This document shows positions 14,332-21,150 of a stretch of 21,469 nucleotides of DNA, in pieces. How positions within the stretch are numbered: the first letter of the stretch is position 1; each line of letters starts with the position of its first letter. Source of the stretch: an uncultured Clostridia bacterium (GTDB taxonomy: Bacteria; Bacillota; Clostridia; Oscillospirales; Acutalibacteraceae); NCBI GenBank assembly GCA_937901145.1, contig CALCHE010000092.1:1-21469 (forward strand), read 5' to 3'. Made by a program: the position numbers and the translations under genes. Under the pieces are notes generated by a model, which saw nothing but the letters and a program-made list of their open reading frames with translations, was not told where the DNA came from and ran no database searches.

Positions 14332-16197
14332 ATGGAATATTTTGCAAAAGAATATGACATAATTGTAATTGGTGCAGGACACGCAGGTATTGAGGCGGGT
14401 CTCGCTGCCGCACGTCTCGGAGCACAGGTAGGCGTTTTTACCATTAATATGGACTGGGTAGGTAATATGCCCTGTAACCCTTCTATCGGAGGAACGTCTA
14501 AGGGACATCTTGTTCGTGAGATAGATGCCCTTGGTGGAGAAATGGGTAAGGCTGCTGATGCCAATACTCTTCAGAGCCGAATACTTAATCTGGGCAAGGG
14601 TCCTGCTGTTCACTCCCTTCGTGCACAGATTGACCGCAGACGTTACAGTGAATATATGAAGCACATAATGGAGAGACGGGAAAATCTCGAGCTTGTTCAG
14701 GCAGAGATAGTCTCTCTCGAAAAAATCGACGGTCTGTGGCAGATTAAGACGAGACTTGAAGCCCTTTATAATGCTAAATGTGTGATTTTAGCTACGGGTA
14801 CCTTCCTTGGCGGAAGAATTTATGTGGGCGATGTGGCTTATGACGGTGGTCCTGACGGTATGTTCGCATCCACGGAGCTTGCGGTTTCTCTTAATAAATT
14901 AGGTGTTAAAACACGACGCTTCAAGACAGGTACTCCTTCCCGAGTAAACAGAAGAAGCGTAGATTTCTCTAATCTCGAAATTCAGAATGGTGACGATGTG
15001 GTTGTACCTTTCTCTTTTGACGGAGAATATACTCCCGAAAATAAGCTTCCCTGCTATATTACATATACCAACGAAGAAACCAAGCAGGTAATTTTAGATA
15101 ATATTCACCGCTCACCTCTTTATTCAGGTAAAATAGACGGTGTCGGTCCGAGATACTGTCCTTCCATTGAGGATAAAATTGTCCGTTTTGCTGAAAAGAA
15201 AAGGCATCAGTTATTCATTGAGCCCTGCGGTGAGAATACTGAAGAAATGTACTTACAGGGTATGTCCTCTTCTCTTCCCGAGGATGTACAGCTAAAATTT
15301 TTACGCACCATTCCCGGACTTGAAAATGTACAGGTAATGAGAACAGCTTATGCTATCGAATATGACTGCGTGGATCCCACCTCACTTAAGGCAAGTCTCG
15401 AATTCAAGGATTTTGACGGACTTTACGGTGCGGGACAGTTCAACGGCTCCAGCGGTTATGAGGAAGCCGCCGCACAGGGTCTTATTGCAGGTATAAATGC
15501 TGTACAGAAAATTAAAGGTAATGAACCTTTGATTTTAGACAGAGCCTCATCATATATCGGTACTCTCATTGACGATCTTGTTACCAAAGGATGCTCTGAT
15601 CCTTACAGAATGATGACCTCCCGCTCAGAATACAGACTTTTGCTTCGTCAGGATAATGCGGATATTCGTCTTACAGAGTACGGATATAAGGTAGGTCTCG
15701 TTAGTGAAGAAAAGATGGCAAGACTGACAGAAAAGCTTCGTCTTATCGAAGAGGAGAGAGAAAGAATATCTCTTGTCTCTGTTCCTCCTTCAGAAGAGCT
15801 TAATGAGGTGCTTGTTTCACGTGAAACATCACCTCTTACTACAGGATGCAGAATGATAGAGCTTATAAAGCGTCCTCAGCTCGATTATGAATGTCTGAAA
15901 CCCTTCGATAAAAACAGACCGGACCTTCCACGTGAGGTATTTGAACAGGTTGAAATCAGCATCAAATACGAAGGCTACATAAAAAGGCAGAAGGCACAGG
16001 TAGAGGAAATGCGTCGTCTCGAGGTAAGAAAGCTCGATGAAAGTCTTGATTATACCAAGGTTATTGGTCTTCGTATGGAAGCACAGGAAAAGCTGAATAA
16101 AATCAAACCCGCAAACCTAGGTCAGGCATCGAGAATAAGCGGTGTAAGTCCTGCAGATATTTCTGTATTGCTTATATATCTTTCTAAAAATAAATGA
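14332..16197 (+). CDS. mnmG: tRNA uridine-5-carboxymethylaminomethyl synthesis enzyme MnmG
   Basis: MnmG (GidA), with MnmE, modifies wobble U34 of certain tRNAs using FAD, NADH and folate. The 621 residues show the FAD-binding GAGHAG (14-19), CNPSIGG (48-54), the signature GPRYCPSIEDK (272-282) and GAGQFNGSSGYEEAAAQG (366-383), and the C-terminal helical MnmE/tRNA-binding domain. An ATG at 14284 is in frame, but it lies next to the DnaA-box inverted repeat without a ribosome-binding site. ATG 14332, preceded by AAGGAAGAG, gives the family length. A parS site is encoded within codons about 494-499, in the variable link before the C-terminal domain. MnmE is not next door, unlike in most Firmicutes. 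Confidence 0.96.
   Translation: MEYFAKEYDIIVIGAGHAGIEAGLAAARLGAQVGVFTINMDWVGNMPCNPSIGGTSKGHLVREIDALGGEMGKAADANTLQSRILNLGKGPAVHSLRAQIDRRRYSEYMKHIMERRENLELVQAEIVSLEKIDGLWQIKTRLEALYNAKCVILATGTFLGGRIYVGDVAYDGGPDGMFASTELAVSLNKLGVKTRRFKTGTPSRVNRRSVDFSNLEIQNGDDVVVPFSFDGEYTPENKLPCYITYTNEETKQVILDNIHRSPLYSGKIDGVGPRYCPSIEDKIVRFAEKKRHQLFIEPCGENTEEMYLQGMSSSLPEDVQLKFLRTIPGLENVQVMRTAYAIEYDCVDPTSLKASLEFKDFDGLYGAGQFNGSSGYEEAAAQGLIAGINAVQKIKGNEPLILDRASSYIGTLIDDLVTKGCSDPYRMMTSRSEYRLLLRQDNADIRLTEYGYKVGLVSEEKMARLTEKLRLIEEERERISLVSVPPSEELNEVLVSRETSPLTTGCRMIELIKRPQLDYECLKPFDKNRPDLPREVFEQVEISIKYEGYIKRQKAQVEEMRRLEVRKLDESLDYTKVIGLRMEAQEKLNKIKPANLGQASRISGVSPADISVLLIYLSKNK
15813..15828. other. parS: parS site 1, inside mnmG
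   Basis: TGTTTCACGTGAAACA, the perfect palindrome recognised by Spo0J/ParB of Firmicutes. Here it is read through as Val-Ser-Arg-Glu-Thr in the mnmG frame. Confidence 0.92.
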
Positions 16198-16213
16198 TGT
16201 TTCACGTGAAACA
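16198..16213. other. parS: parS site 2, directly after the mnmG stop
   Basis: The same exact 16-mer begins at the base following the TGA of mnmG. Its last base overlaps the AAGGTGA ribosome-binding region of rsmG. Confidence 0.93.
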
Positions 16214-16224
16214 AGGTGATAATA

Positions 16225-16950
16225 ATGGAAAAAACTTTTATTTCTTTGGAATTACTTAAATCCAAAGCCGCTGAATACGGCGTCGAATTAGACGAAAGAG
16301 CACTTGAACGATTCGATATTTATGCTCGTTTACTCGTAGAATGGAATGAAAAGATTAACCTTACAGCCATAACTGAGCCTGATGAGATAGTTATAAAGCA
16401 TTTCGTGGATTCTCTGACGGTGTTTTCTGCTGTGGATATTCCCGAGGGAGCCAGTGTAATTGATGTAGGTACGGGAGCAGGATTTCCCGGTGTGGCAATG
16501 CTTATTGCACGTCCCGACCTTAAAATTACTCTTATTGACAGCACAAACAAAAAGTTGAATGTTATAAGAGATATTCTCGAAAAGACGGAGCTTTCTGCTA
16601 ATGTGGTTCATATCAGAGCAGAAGCAGCAGGTCAGGATAAGGCTTTCAGAGAGCAGTTTGACTTTTCTACTGCAAGAGCAGTGTCGAATTTAAGGGATTT
16701 ATCCGAATACTGTCTGCCCTTTGTAAAAAAGGGTGGTACATTTATTTCTATGAAAAGTGCTAAAGCTGATGAAGAAATTGCAGATGCAAAGAATGCTATA
16801 AAAATCTTAGGCGGTGAAATCAGGGAGAAAAAGACCTTCGAATTAGGTGACAGCGGCGAAAGAACCATAATATTAATCAAAAAGATTTCGTCAACTCCTG
16901 CTAAATATCCCCGTCCTTCGGCAAAAATTGCGAAATTCCCCTTAAAATAA
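16225..16950 (+). CDS. rsmG: 16S rRNA (guanine-N7)-methyltransferase RsmG
   Basis: RsmG (GidB) methylates G527 of 16S rRNA using S-adenosylmethionine; loss of it gives low-level streptomycin resistance in several bacteria. The 241 residues contain EWNEKINLTAITEPDEIVIKH (39-59), the SAM-binding VIDVGTGAGFPG (78-89), TARAVSNL (149-156) and a C-terminal proline/lysine-rich PAKYPRPSAKIAKFP as in the family. GTG at 16216 is in frame, but the AAGGTGA Shine-Dalgarno (16213-16219) overlaps it, so ATG 16225 is chosen. It is 27 bp downstream of mnmG with a parS site in the gap, and is followed by noc, the standard order. Confidence 0.95.
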   Translation: MEKTFISLELLKSKAAEYGVELDERALERFDIYARLLVEWNEKINLTAITEPDEIVIKHFVDSLTVFSAVDIPEGASVIDVGTGAGFPGVAMLIARPDLKITLIDSTNKKLNVIRDILEKTELSANVVHIRAEAAGQDKAFREQFDFSTARAVSNLRDLSEYCLPFVKKGGTFISMKSAKADEEIADAKNAIKILGGEIREKKTFELGDSGERTIILIKKISSTPAKYPRPSAKIAKFPLK

Positions 16951-16968
16951 CATAATATAATGTAGAAT

Positions 16969-16992
16969 AACCGTATTTTTCATAGAACGGTT
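16969..16992 (+). terminator. Weak hairpin after rsmG
   Basis: AACCGT (16969-16974) and ACGGTT (16987-16992) make a 6-bp stem with a 12-base loop, followed only by TTA. It is a possible weak terminator or pause for rsmG transcripts, just before the noc promoter. Confidence 0.35.
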
Positions 16993-16996
16993 TTAC

Positions 16997-17025
16997 TGGA
17001 CAACCTCTCTGTGCCGTGGTATTAT
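16997..17025 (+). promoter_or_regulatory. Strong extended -10 promoter of noc
   Basis: TGGACA (16997-17002), a 17-base spacer and TATTAT (17020-17025), with TGG directly before the -10, form an extended -10 sigma-A-type promoter. The expected RNA start is near 17032, leaving a leader of about 17 nt carrying AGGGAGG. The -10 lies in the loop of the inverted repeat at 17001-17043. Confidence 0.7.
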
Positions 17026-17043
17026 CTTGGCATAGGGAGGTTG
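17001..17043 (+). repeat. 15-bp inverted repeat covering the noc promoter and Shine-Dalgarno
   Basis: The arms CAACCTCTCTGTGCC (17001-17015) and GGCATAGGGAGGTTG (17029-17043) pair along all 15 positions, two as G-U, around a 13-base loop. The 3' arm contains the whole AGGGAGG ribosome-binding site eight bases before the noc ATG. RNA reading in from rsmG would hide that site, whereas RNA started at the noc promoter would lack the 5' arm and leave it free. Alternatively the repeat is a DNA operator or a terminator (ATTTTAT follows). Confidence 0.75.
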
Positions 17044-17048
17044 ATTTT

Positions 17049-17879
17049 ATGCTAATAAGTGAAAAGCCGAGAACAGCAGGACAGGTACTGCTGATACCGA
17101 GTGAAATGATATATCCGAACCCGAATCAGCCACGAAAGGCTTTTAATCAGGAAGAACTGGTAAATCTGGCAATAAGCATCAGAATGAACGGTATTTTACA
17201 GCCCCTTACTGTAAGACAGATAGATAAAGGCTATGAGCTTGTGGCAGGGGAGAGAAGACTGAGAGCTTCCAGACTTGCCGGTCTTGTAACGGTTCCCTGT
17301 ATAGTTATAGAGGTAAATACACTTAAGTCAGCCATATTCTCTCTCATAGAAAACCTCCAAAGACAGAATCTTAATTATTTCGAGGAAGCTGTAGCTATCG
17401 AAAAGCTTATGAAAGACTTTGATATCTCTCAGGAGGATGCAGCGAGAAGACTCGGAAAAGCACCCTCAACTGTATCAAATAAGCTCAGACTTTTAACATT
17501 GCCTGAAAAAGCCAGAGAGCTTCTTTTAGAAAAAGGCCTTTCAGAAAGACATGCCAGAGCCTTACTCAGACTCAGTAAAGAAGAGGTTATGCCCTGTTTG
17601 GAGGTAATAATAGAAAAGAAACTGAATGTAAGTCAGACAGAAAATTATATAAACGATCTTCTTTCGGCAGAAGAAAAGCCTAAAAGAAATACGAAAATAA
17701 TGTTCAGTGATGTAAAAATCTTTCTTAATACTATAAATAATGCCGTGGATACTATGAACAGGGCAGGTATTAAGGCAGATGTAAAAAGAGAGGACACAGG
17801 GGATAGCTACAGATATGTAATCGATATACCTAAAAGTAAAATGTACCGTCTTCCTGAAAGAAAAATCCCCTCTGCTTAA
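17049..17879 (+). CDS. noc: Nucleoid occlusion protein Noc (ParB paralogue)
   Basis: A 276-residue ParB/Noc family protein. The CTP-binding N-domain has PNPNQPRKAF (23-32), GERRLRASR (68-76) and ENLQRQN (101-107). The helix-turn-helix follows (about 126-150) and a C-terminal dimerisation part ends the protein. At the four positions that separate Caulobacter ParB (R,T,A,G) from B. subtilis Noc (Q,K,K,R), this protein has Pro139, Lys145, Thr150 and Arg167, which is part Noc-like and unlike ParB. With its place between rsmG and soj this argues for Noc. The basic amphipathic N-terminal membrane helix of B. subtilis Noc is not obvious. ATG 17049 is chosen for its AGGGAGG; an in-frame GTG at 17016 lies in the hairpin loop. 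Confidence 0.85.
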   Translation: MLISEKPRTAGQVLLIPSEMIYPNPNQPRKAFNQEELVNLAISIRMNGILQPLTVRQIDKGYELVAGERRLRASRLAGLVTVPCIVIEVNTLKSAIFSLIENLQRQNLNYFEEAVAIEKLMKDFDISQEDAARRLGKAPSTVSNKLRLLTLPEKARELLLEKGLSERHARALLRLSKEEVMPCLEVIIEKKLNVSQTENYINDLLSAEEKPKRNTKIMFSDVKIFLNTINNAVDTMNRAGIKADVKREDTGDSYRYVIDIPKSKMYRLPERKIPSA

Positions 17880-17922
17880 TCAAATAGCTTTCATCATATC
17901 TTTCTCTTTCACACCCCACTTT

Positions 17923-17970
17923 GCGAAGATACCCGTTTAGGTAAGCCCTGACGGGTGTCTTTGCTTTATA
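17923..17970 (+). terminator. Intrinsic terminator after noc
   Basis: A 14-bp stem is formed by GCGAAGATACCCGT (17923-17936) and ACGGGTGTCTTTGC (17951-17964), with two G-U pairs and a 14-base loop, followed by TTTATA. It lies 43 bp after the noc stop and separates noc from the independently promoted soj-spo0J. Confidence 0.7.
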
Positions 17971-17978
17971 CAGATAAA

Positions 17979-17994
17979 TGTTTCACGTGAAACA
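17979..17994. other. parS: parS site 3, between noc and soj
   Basis: A third exact TGTTTCACGTGAAACA, in the intergenic region 30 bp upstream of the soj -35 element. Spo0J bound and spreading here could affect soj-spo0J transcription. Confidence 0.93.
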
Positions 17995-18023
17995 ATTTAT
18001 TTTAAAAAATTGTCGTTTAGGGC

Positions 18024-18052
18024 TTTAAAAACAGAAATTCTTGTGCTATAAT
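18024..18052 (+). promoter_or_regulatory. Promoter of soj-spo0J
   Basis: TTTAAA (18024-18029), a 17-base spacer and an exact TATAAT (18047-18052), preceded by TGC (extended -10). The predicted start near 18059 leaves a leader of about 33 nt before the soj ATG. Confidence 0.75.
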
Positions 18053-18091
18053 GATAATCTACAACGAATTTTAAAAAGAAAGGGTAGAAAA

Positions 18092-18874
18092 ATGGGTAAA
18101 GCCATAGCGATTGTTAATCAGAAGGGCGGAGTAGGTAAGACCACCTCAGCAATAAATCTTGCGGCGGCTATAGGTCATTACGGCTATAAAACCCTTTTAG
18201 TGGATGCAGATCCTCAGGGAAATGCTACCAGCGGTCTCGGTATTAACAAAAGAGAAGTTACCGAGTCCACTTATGATATGATAGTAAGCGGCGTTAAAGC
18301 CGAAGATATAATAAAAAAGACAGATTATGCTAACCTCGATGTGTTACCGTCAAATATGAATCTTGCCGGTGCAGAGCTTGAGCTTGTAGATCTGGAAAAA
18401 AGAGAAGCAAGAATAAAAAATGCACTCGCTCCCATAAAAGAAAAGTACGACTTTATTATTATCGACTGTCCCCCTTCACTGGGACTTCTTACGGTAAACA
18501 TTCTCTGTGCAGTAGACAGTGTAATCGTTCCCATTCAGTGCGAATATTATGCTCTGGAGGGACTTTCACAGCTTATGAATACCATCAGACAGGTTAAGAG
18601 ACTTTATAATCCTCTTATTGAGCTTGAGGGTGTACTTCTTACTATGTATGACGGCAGACTTAATCTTACACAGCAGGTAGTAGGGGAGGTTAAAAAGTTC
18701 TTCCCTCAGAAGGTTTATGCTACAGTTATTCCCCGTAATGTACGCCTTTCCGAAGCACCTTCCTTCGGTCAGCCTGTGTACTATTACGACAAATCATCTA
18801 AGGGCAGTATTGCCTATGATGAATTTACAAAAGAATTTCTAAAAAAGAATAATAGAAGACCTAAGGAGAAATAA
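18092..18874 (+). CDS. soj: Chromosome partitioning ATPase ParA/Soj
   Basis: Soj is the ParA-type ATPase that works with Spo0J on parS to separate origins; in B. subtilis it also controls DnaA activity. The 260 residues begin MGKAIAIVNQ, then the deviant Walker A KGGVGKTT (11-18) with its signature lysine, DADPQGNATSGLG (about 38-50) and IIIDCPPSLGLLT with the Walker B-like aspartate. The short N-terminus, without a helix-turn-helix, marks the chromosomal small-ParA class. A TTG at 18041 is in frame but overlaps the promoter -10, so ATG 18092, with GAAAGGG upstream, is the start. The stop is one base before the spo0J ATG. Confidence 0.96.
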   Translation: MGKAIAIVNQKGGVGKTTSAINLAAAIGHYGYKTLLVDADPQGNATSGLGINKREVTESTYDMIVSGVKAEDIIKKTDYANLDVLPSNMNLAGAELELVDLEKREARIKNALAPIKEKYDFIIIDCPPSLGLLTVNILCAVDSVIVPIQCEYYALEGLSQLMNTIRQVKRLYNPLIELEGVLLTMYDGRLNLTQQVVGEVKKFFPQKVYATVIPRNVRLSEAPSFGQPVYYYDKSSKGSIAYDEFTKEFLKKNNRRPKEK

Positions 18875-18875
18875 T

Positions 18876-19742
18876 ATGGCACCGAAGAAAAAAAGCGGCC
18901 TGGGTAAAGGTCTCGATGCACTTTTTCTCGATAATTCCACTGAAAATGAAGCAGGCTCCGTTACTCAGCTGAGCCTTAATGAAATCGAGCCTAAAAGAGA
19001 TCAGCCCAGAAAACATTTTGATGAAGAGGCTCTGAGTGAGCTTTCTGAAAGTATCGCCATGCACGGAGTTATTCAGCCCCTTTTAGTAAGACCTATTTCC
19101 GACGGCGGTTATCAGCTTATCGCAGGTGAAAGAAGATGGCGTGCCTCCCGTATGGCAGGACTCACACGGGTTCCCGTAGTTATAAGGGAAATGAGTGACA
19201 GCGAGGCTATGGAGCTGGCACTTATCGAAAATCTGCAGAGAGAGGATCTCAATCCCATTGAAGAGGCAGAAGGCTTTAAGCTTTTAATGGATACTTATTC
19301 CCTTACTCAGGAGCAGGCTGCAGAAAGAGTAGGAAAGTCGAGGCCGGCAGTGGCAAATGCACTCAGACTTCTCTCTTTGCCCGTCAAGGTGGTAGAGCTT
19401 CTTAAGGAAGGTAAACTTTCTTCCGGACATGCGAGGGCTCTTATTCCCCTTAAAGACGAAAAAATGATGATCGAGATATGTAAAGCGATCGAAGAAAAAG
19501 ATCTCTCTGTCCGTGAAACAGAAAGAATAGTAAAGAATCTCCTTTCAGAAAAGAAGGAGAAAAAAGAAAAGACTCCCAAAAAGAGAGACCCCTACTATGA
19601 CGAGTGTGAGCTTTCCATCCGTGAGGTTCTCGGCAGAAAGGCAAATATTAATCTTGCCAAGGGAGACAAGGGAACAATAGAAATCGAATTTTTCGGAAAA
19701 GATGACCTGAAAAAGATTTTAAAAAGTCTTGCAGGCGAATAA
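18876..19742 (+). CDS. parB: Chromosome partitioning protein ParB/Spo0J
   Basis: Spo0J/ParB is a CTP-dependent clamp that loads at parS, spreads, and recruits condensin. The 288 residues start with the Soj-activating tail KKKSGLGKGLDALF (4-17), then the CTP-binding motifs GERRWRA (84-90) and ENLQREDLNP (118-127). The helix-turn-helix includes VGKSRPAVANALRLL (152-166). Specificity positions are Arg156, Ala162, Ser167 and Gly184, agreeing with ParB rather than Noc at the two most telling sites. A lysine-rich linker (about 229-240) precedes the dimerisation domain. AAGGAG lies in the end of soj, so translation is coupled. Three exact parS sites occur within 3.1 kb upstream. Confidence 0.96.
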   Translation: MAPKKKSGLGKGLDALFLDNSTENEAGSVTQLSLNEIEPKRDQPRKHFDEEALSELSESIAMHGVIQPLLVRPISDGGYQLIAGERRWRASRMAGLTRVPVVIREMSDSEAMELALIENLQREDLNPIEEAEGFKLLMDTYSLTQEQAAERVGKSRPAVANALRLLSLPVKVVELLKEGKLSSGHARALIPLKDEKMMIEICKAIEEKDLSVRETERIVKNLLSEKKEKKEKTPKKRDPYYDECELSIREVLGRKANINLAKGDKGTIEIEFFGKDDLKKILKSLAGE

Positions 19743-19774
19743 TAAAAAGAGATATTTGAAAGAAGGAAATAAAA

Positions 19775-21043
19775 ATGTTAGATATTAAGCTTATCAGAGA
19801 AAATCCCCAGAAGGTCAAGGAAGCAATGAAGACCAGAAATAAGGATATGGATGCCGTTGTTGATGAAATCCTTGACATCGATAAGAAAGTAAGAGATATT
19901 ACACAGAAGGCTGATGCTCTCAAGGCTGAGCAGAACGCTGCAAGTAAGCAGATTCCCGCTATCAAAAAAGAGGGCGGCGACATCAGCGAAATTATGGCAA
20001 GAATGAACGCCATTAAAGAAGAAGTAAAGGTTCTCGATGCTGAAAGAAACGAACTCGCTGCCAAGCAGAAGACAATGATGTACGAGTTCCCCAATGTACC
20101 CTCCGATGCTACTCCTATCGGTAAGGATGACAGCGAAAACGTGGAAATCCGCCGTTGGGGCGAGCCTAAAAACTTTGATTTCGAGCCTAAGGCTCACTGG
20201 GATATCGGTGCTGATTTAGGTATTCTTGATCCCGAAACTGCAGCCAAGGTAACAGGTGCACGCTTCCATTTCTATAAGGGCCTCGGAGCAAGATTAGAAA
20301 GATCAATCGTTTCATTCTTCCTTAATACTCACACAGAAAACGGTTATACAGAGGTATTTCCTCCCTATATGGTTAACCGTGCTTCCATGACAGGTACAGG
20401 TCAGCTTCCTAAGTTCGAAGAGGACGCTTTCAAGGTAACAAACGATTACTTCCTCATTCCCACCGCTGAGGTTCCCGTTACAAATATGCACCGTGACGAA
20501 ATCATCGACGGCAGTCAGCTTCCCATTTCTTACTGTGCATATTCCGCTTGCTTCAGAGCAGAGGCAGGCTCAGCCGGACGTGATACCAGAGGTCTTATCA
20601 GACAGCATCAGTTCAATAAGGTCGAGCTCGTTAAATTCACAAAGCCCGAAGACAGCTATGCAGAGCTCGAAAAGCTTACTCTTGATGCAGAGAGAGTGCT
20701 TCAGCTTTTAGGTCTTCCTTACCGTGTGGTTGCTCTTTCCACAGGTGATATCGGCTTCTCTTCAGCTAAAACCTACGACATCGAGGTATGGATGCCCTCC
20801 TACGGCAGATATGTAGAAATCAGTTCCTGCTCTAACTTCGAGGACTTCCAGGCAAGAAGAGCTTCCATCAGATATAAGAACGGTCCTAAGGATAAGGCAC
20901 AGCTCGTTCACACACTTAACGGTTCAGGTGTGGCAGTAGGCAGAACCACAGCAGCTATTCTCGAAAATTATCAGAATGCTGACGGCAGTGTTACAATTCC
21001 AGAAGCACTCATTCCTTATATGGGAACAGATATTATCAAATAA
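19775..21043 (+). CDS. serS: Seryl-tRNA synthetase
   Basis: SerRS charges tRNA-Ser with serine. The 422 residues start with MLDIKLIRENP and the long coiled-coil arm that grips the tRNA variable arm (about 28-105). The class II catalytic domain follows with the TAE serine-binding loop (230-232), motif 2 FRAEAGSAGRDTRG (260-273) and motif 3 in LNGSGVAVGRTTAAILENYQ (381-400). Length is normal. GAAGGAAA precedes the ATG. It starts 32 bp after spo0J with no terminator seen, and the gap is far too short for a T-box leader, so serS is probably read with soj-spo0J. No strong terminator follows; an insertion sequence begins shortly after. Confidence 0.96.
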   Translation: MLDIKLIRENPQKVKEAMKTRNKDMDAVVDEILDIDKKVRDITQKADALKAEQNAASKQIPAIKKEGGDISEIMARMNAIKEEVKVLDAERNELAAKQKTMMYEFPNVPSDATPIGKDDSENVEIRRWGEPKNFDFEPKAHWDIGADLGILDPETAAKVTGARFHFYKGLGARLERSIVSFFLNTHTENGYTEVFPPYMVNRASMTGTGQLPKFEEDAFKVTNDYFLIPTAEVPVTNMHRDEIIDGSQLPISYCAYSACFRAEAGSAGRDTRGLIRQHQFNKVELVKFTKPEDSYAELEKLTLDAERVLQLLGLPYRVVALSTGDIGFSSAKTYDIEVWMPSYGRYVEISSCSNFEDFQARRASIRYKNGPKDKAQLVHTLNGSGVAVGRTTAAILENYQNADGSVTIPEALIPYMGTDIIK

Positions 21044-21098
21044 GATAACAAAAAAATTATCACCTGTCTTCTTGAACAAGTCCGTTAAAAACGGACAA

Positions 21099-21143
21099 TA
21101 GAAAAAATAACCCTCCTATGGTAAAATGAATTATCATAGGAGG
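21099..21143 (+). promoter_or_regulatory. Transposase promoter and Shine-Dalgarno-burying hairpin
   Basis: Arms 21112-21124 and 21131-21143 pair over 13 positions (one G-U) around a six-base loop. The 3' arm holds TAGGAGG, the ribosome-binding site seven bases before the ATG. TAGAAA (21099-21104) and TAAAAT (21122-21127), spaced 17 and with an extended -10 TGG, would start RNA near 21134, past the 5' arm. This is the known way in which insertion sequences block translation of read-through RNA from outside promoters. Confidence 0.7.
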
Positions 21144-21150
21144 AATTTTT

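Noticed and set aside
15925..15940. parS-like CCACGTG in mnmG
   Set aside because: Only the CACGTG core and a few flanking bases agree; outer bases are wrong, and three exact sites exist for comparison.
16481..16494. Noc-site-like ATTTCCCGG in rsmG
   Set aside because: The second half does not complete the palindrome; no full Noc site was seen in the window.
19506..19521. GTGAAACA half-site inside spo0J
   Set aside because: Right half of parS only; the left half is unrelated.
21044..21061. GATAA...TTATC after serS as a terminator
   Set aside because: Only five A/T-rich pairs with an A-rich loop and no U tract.
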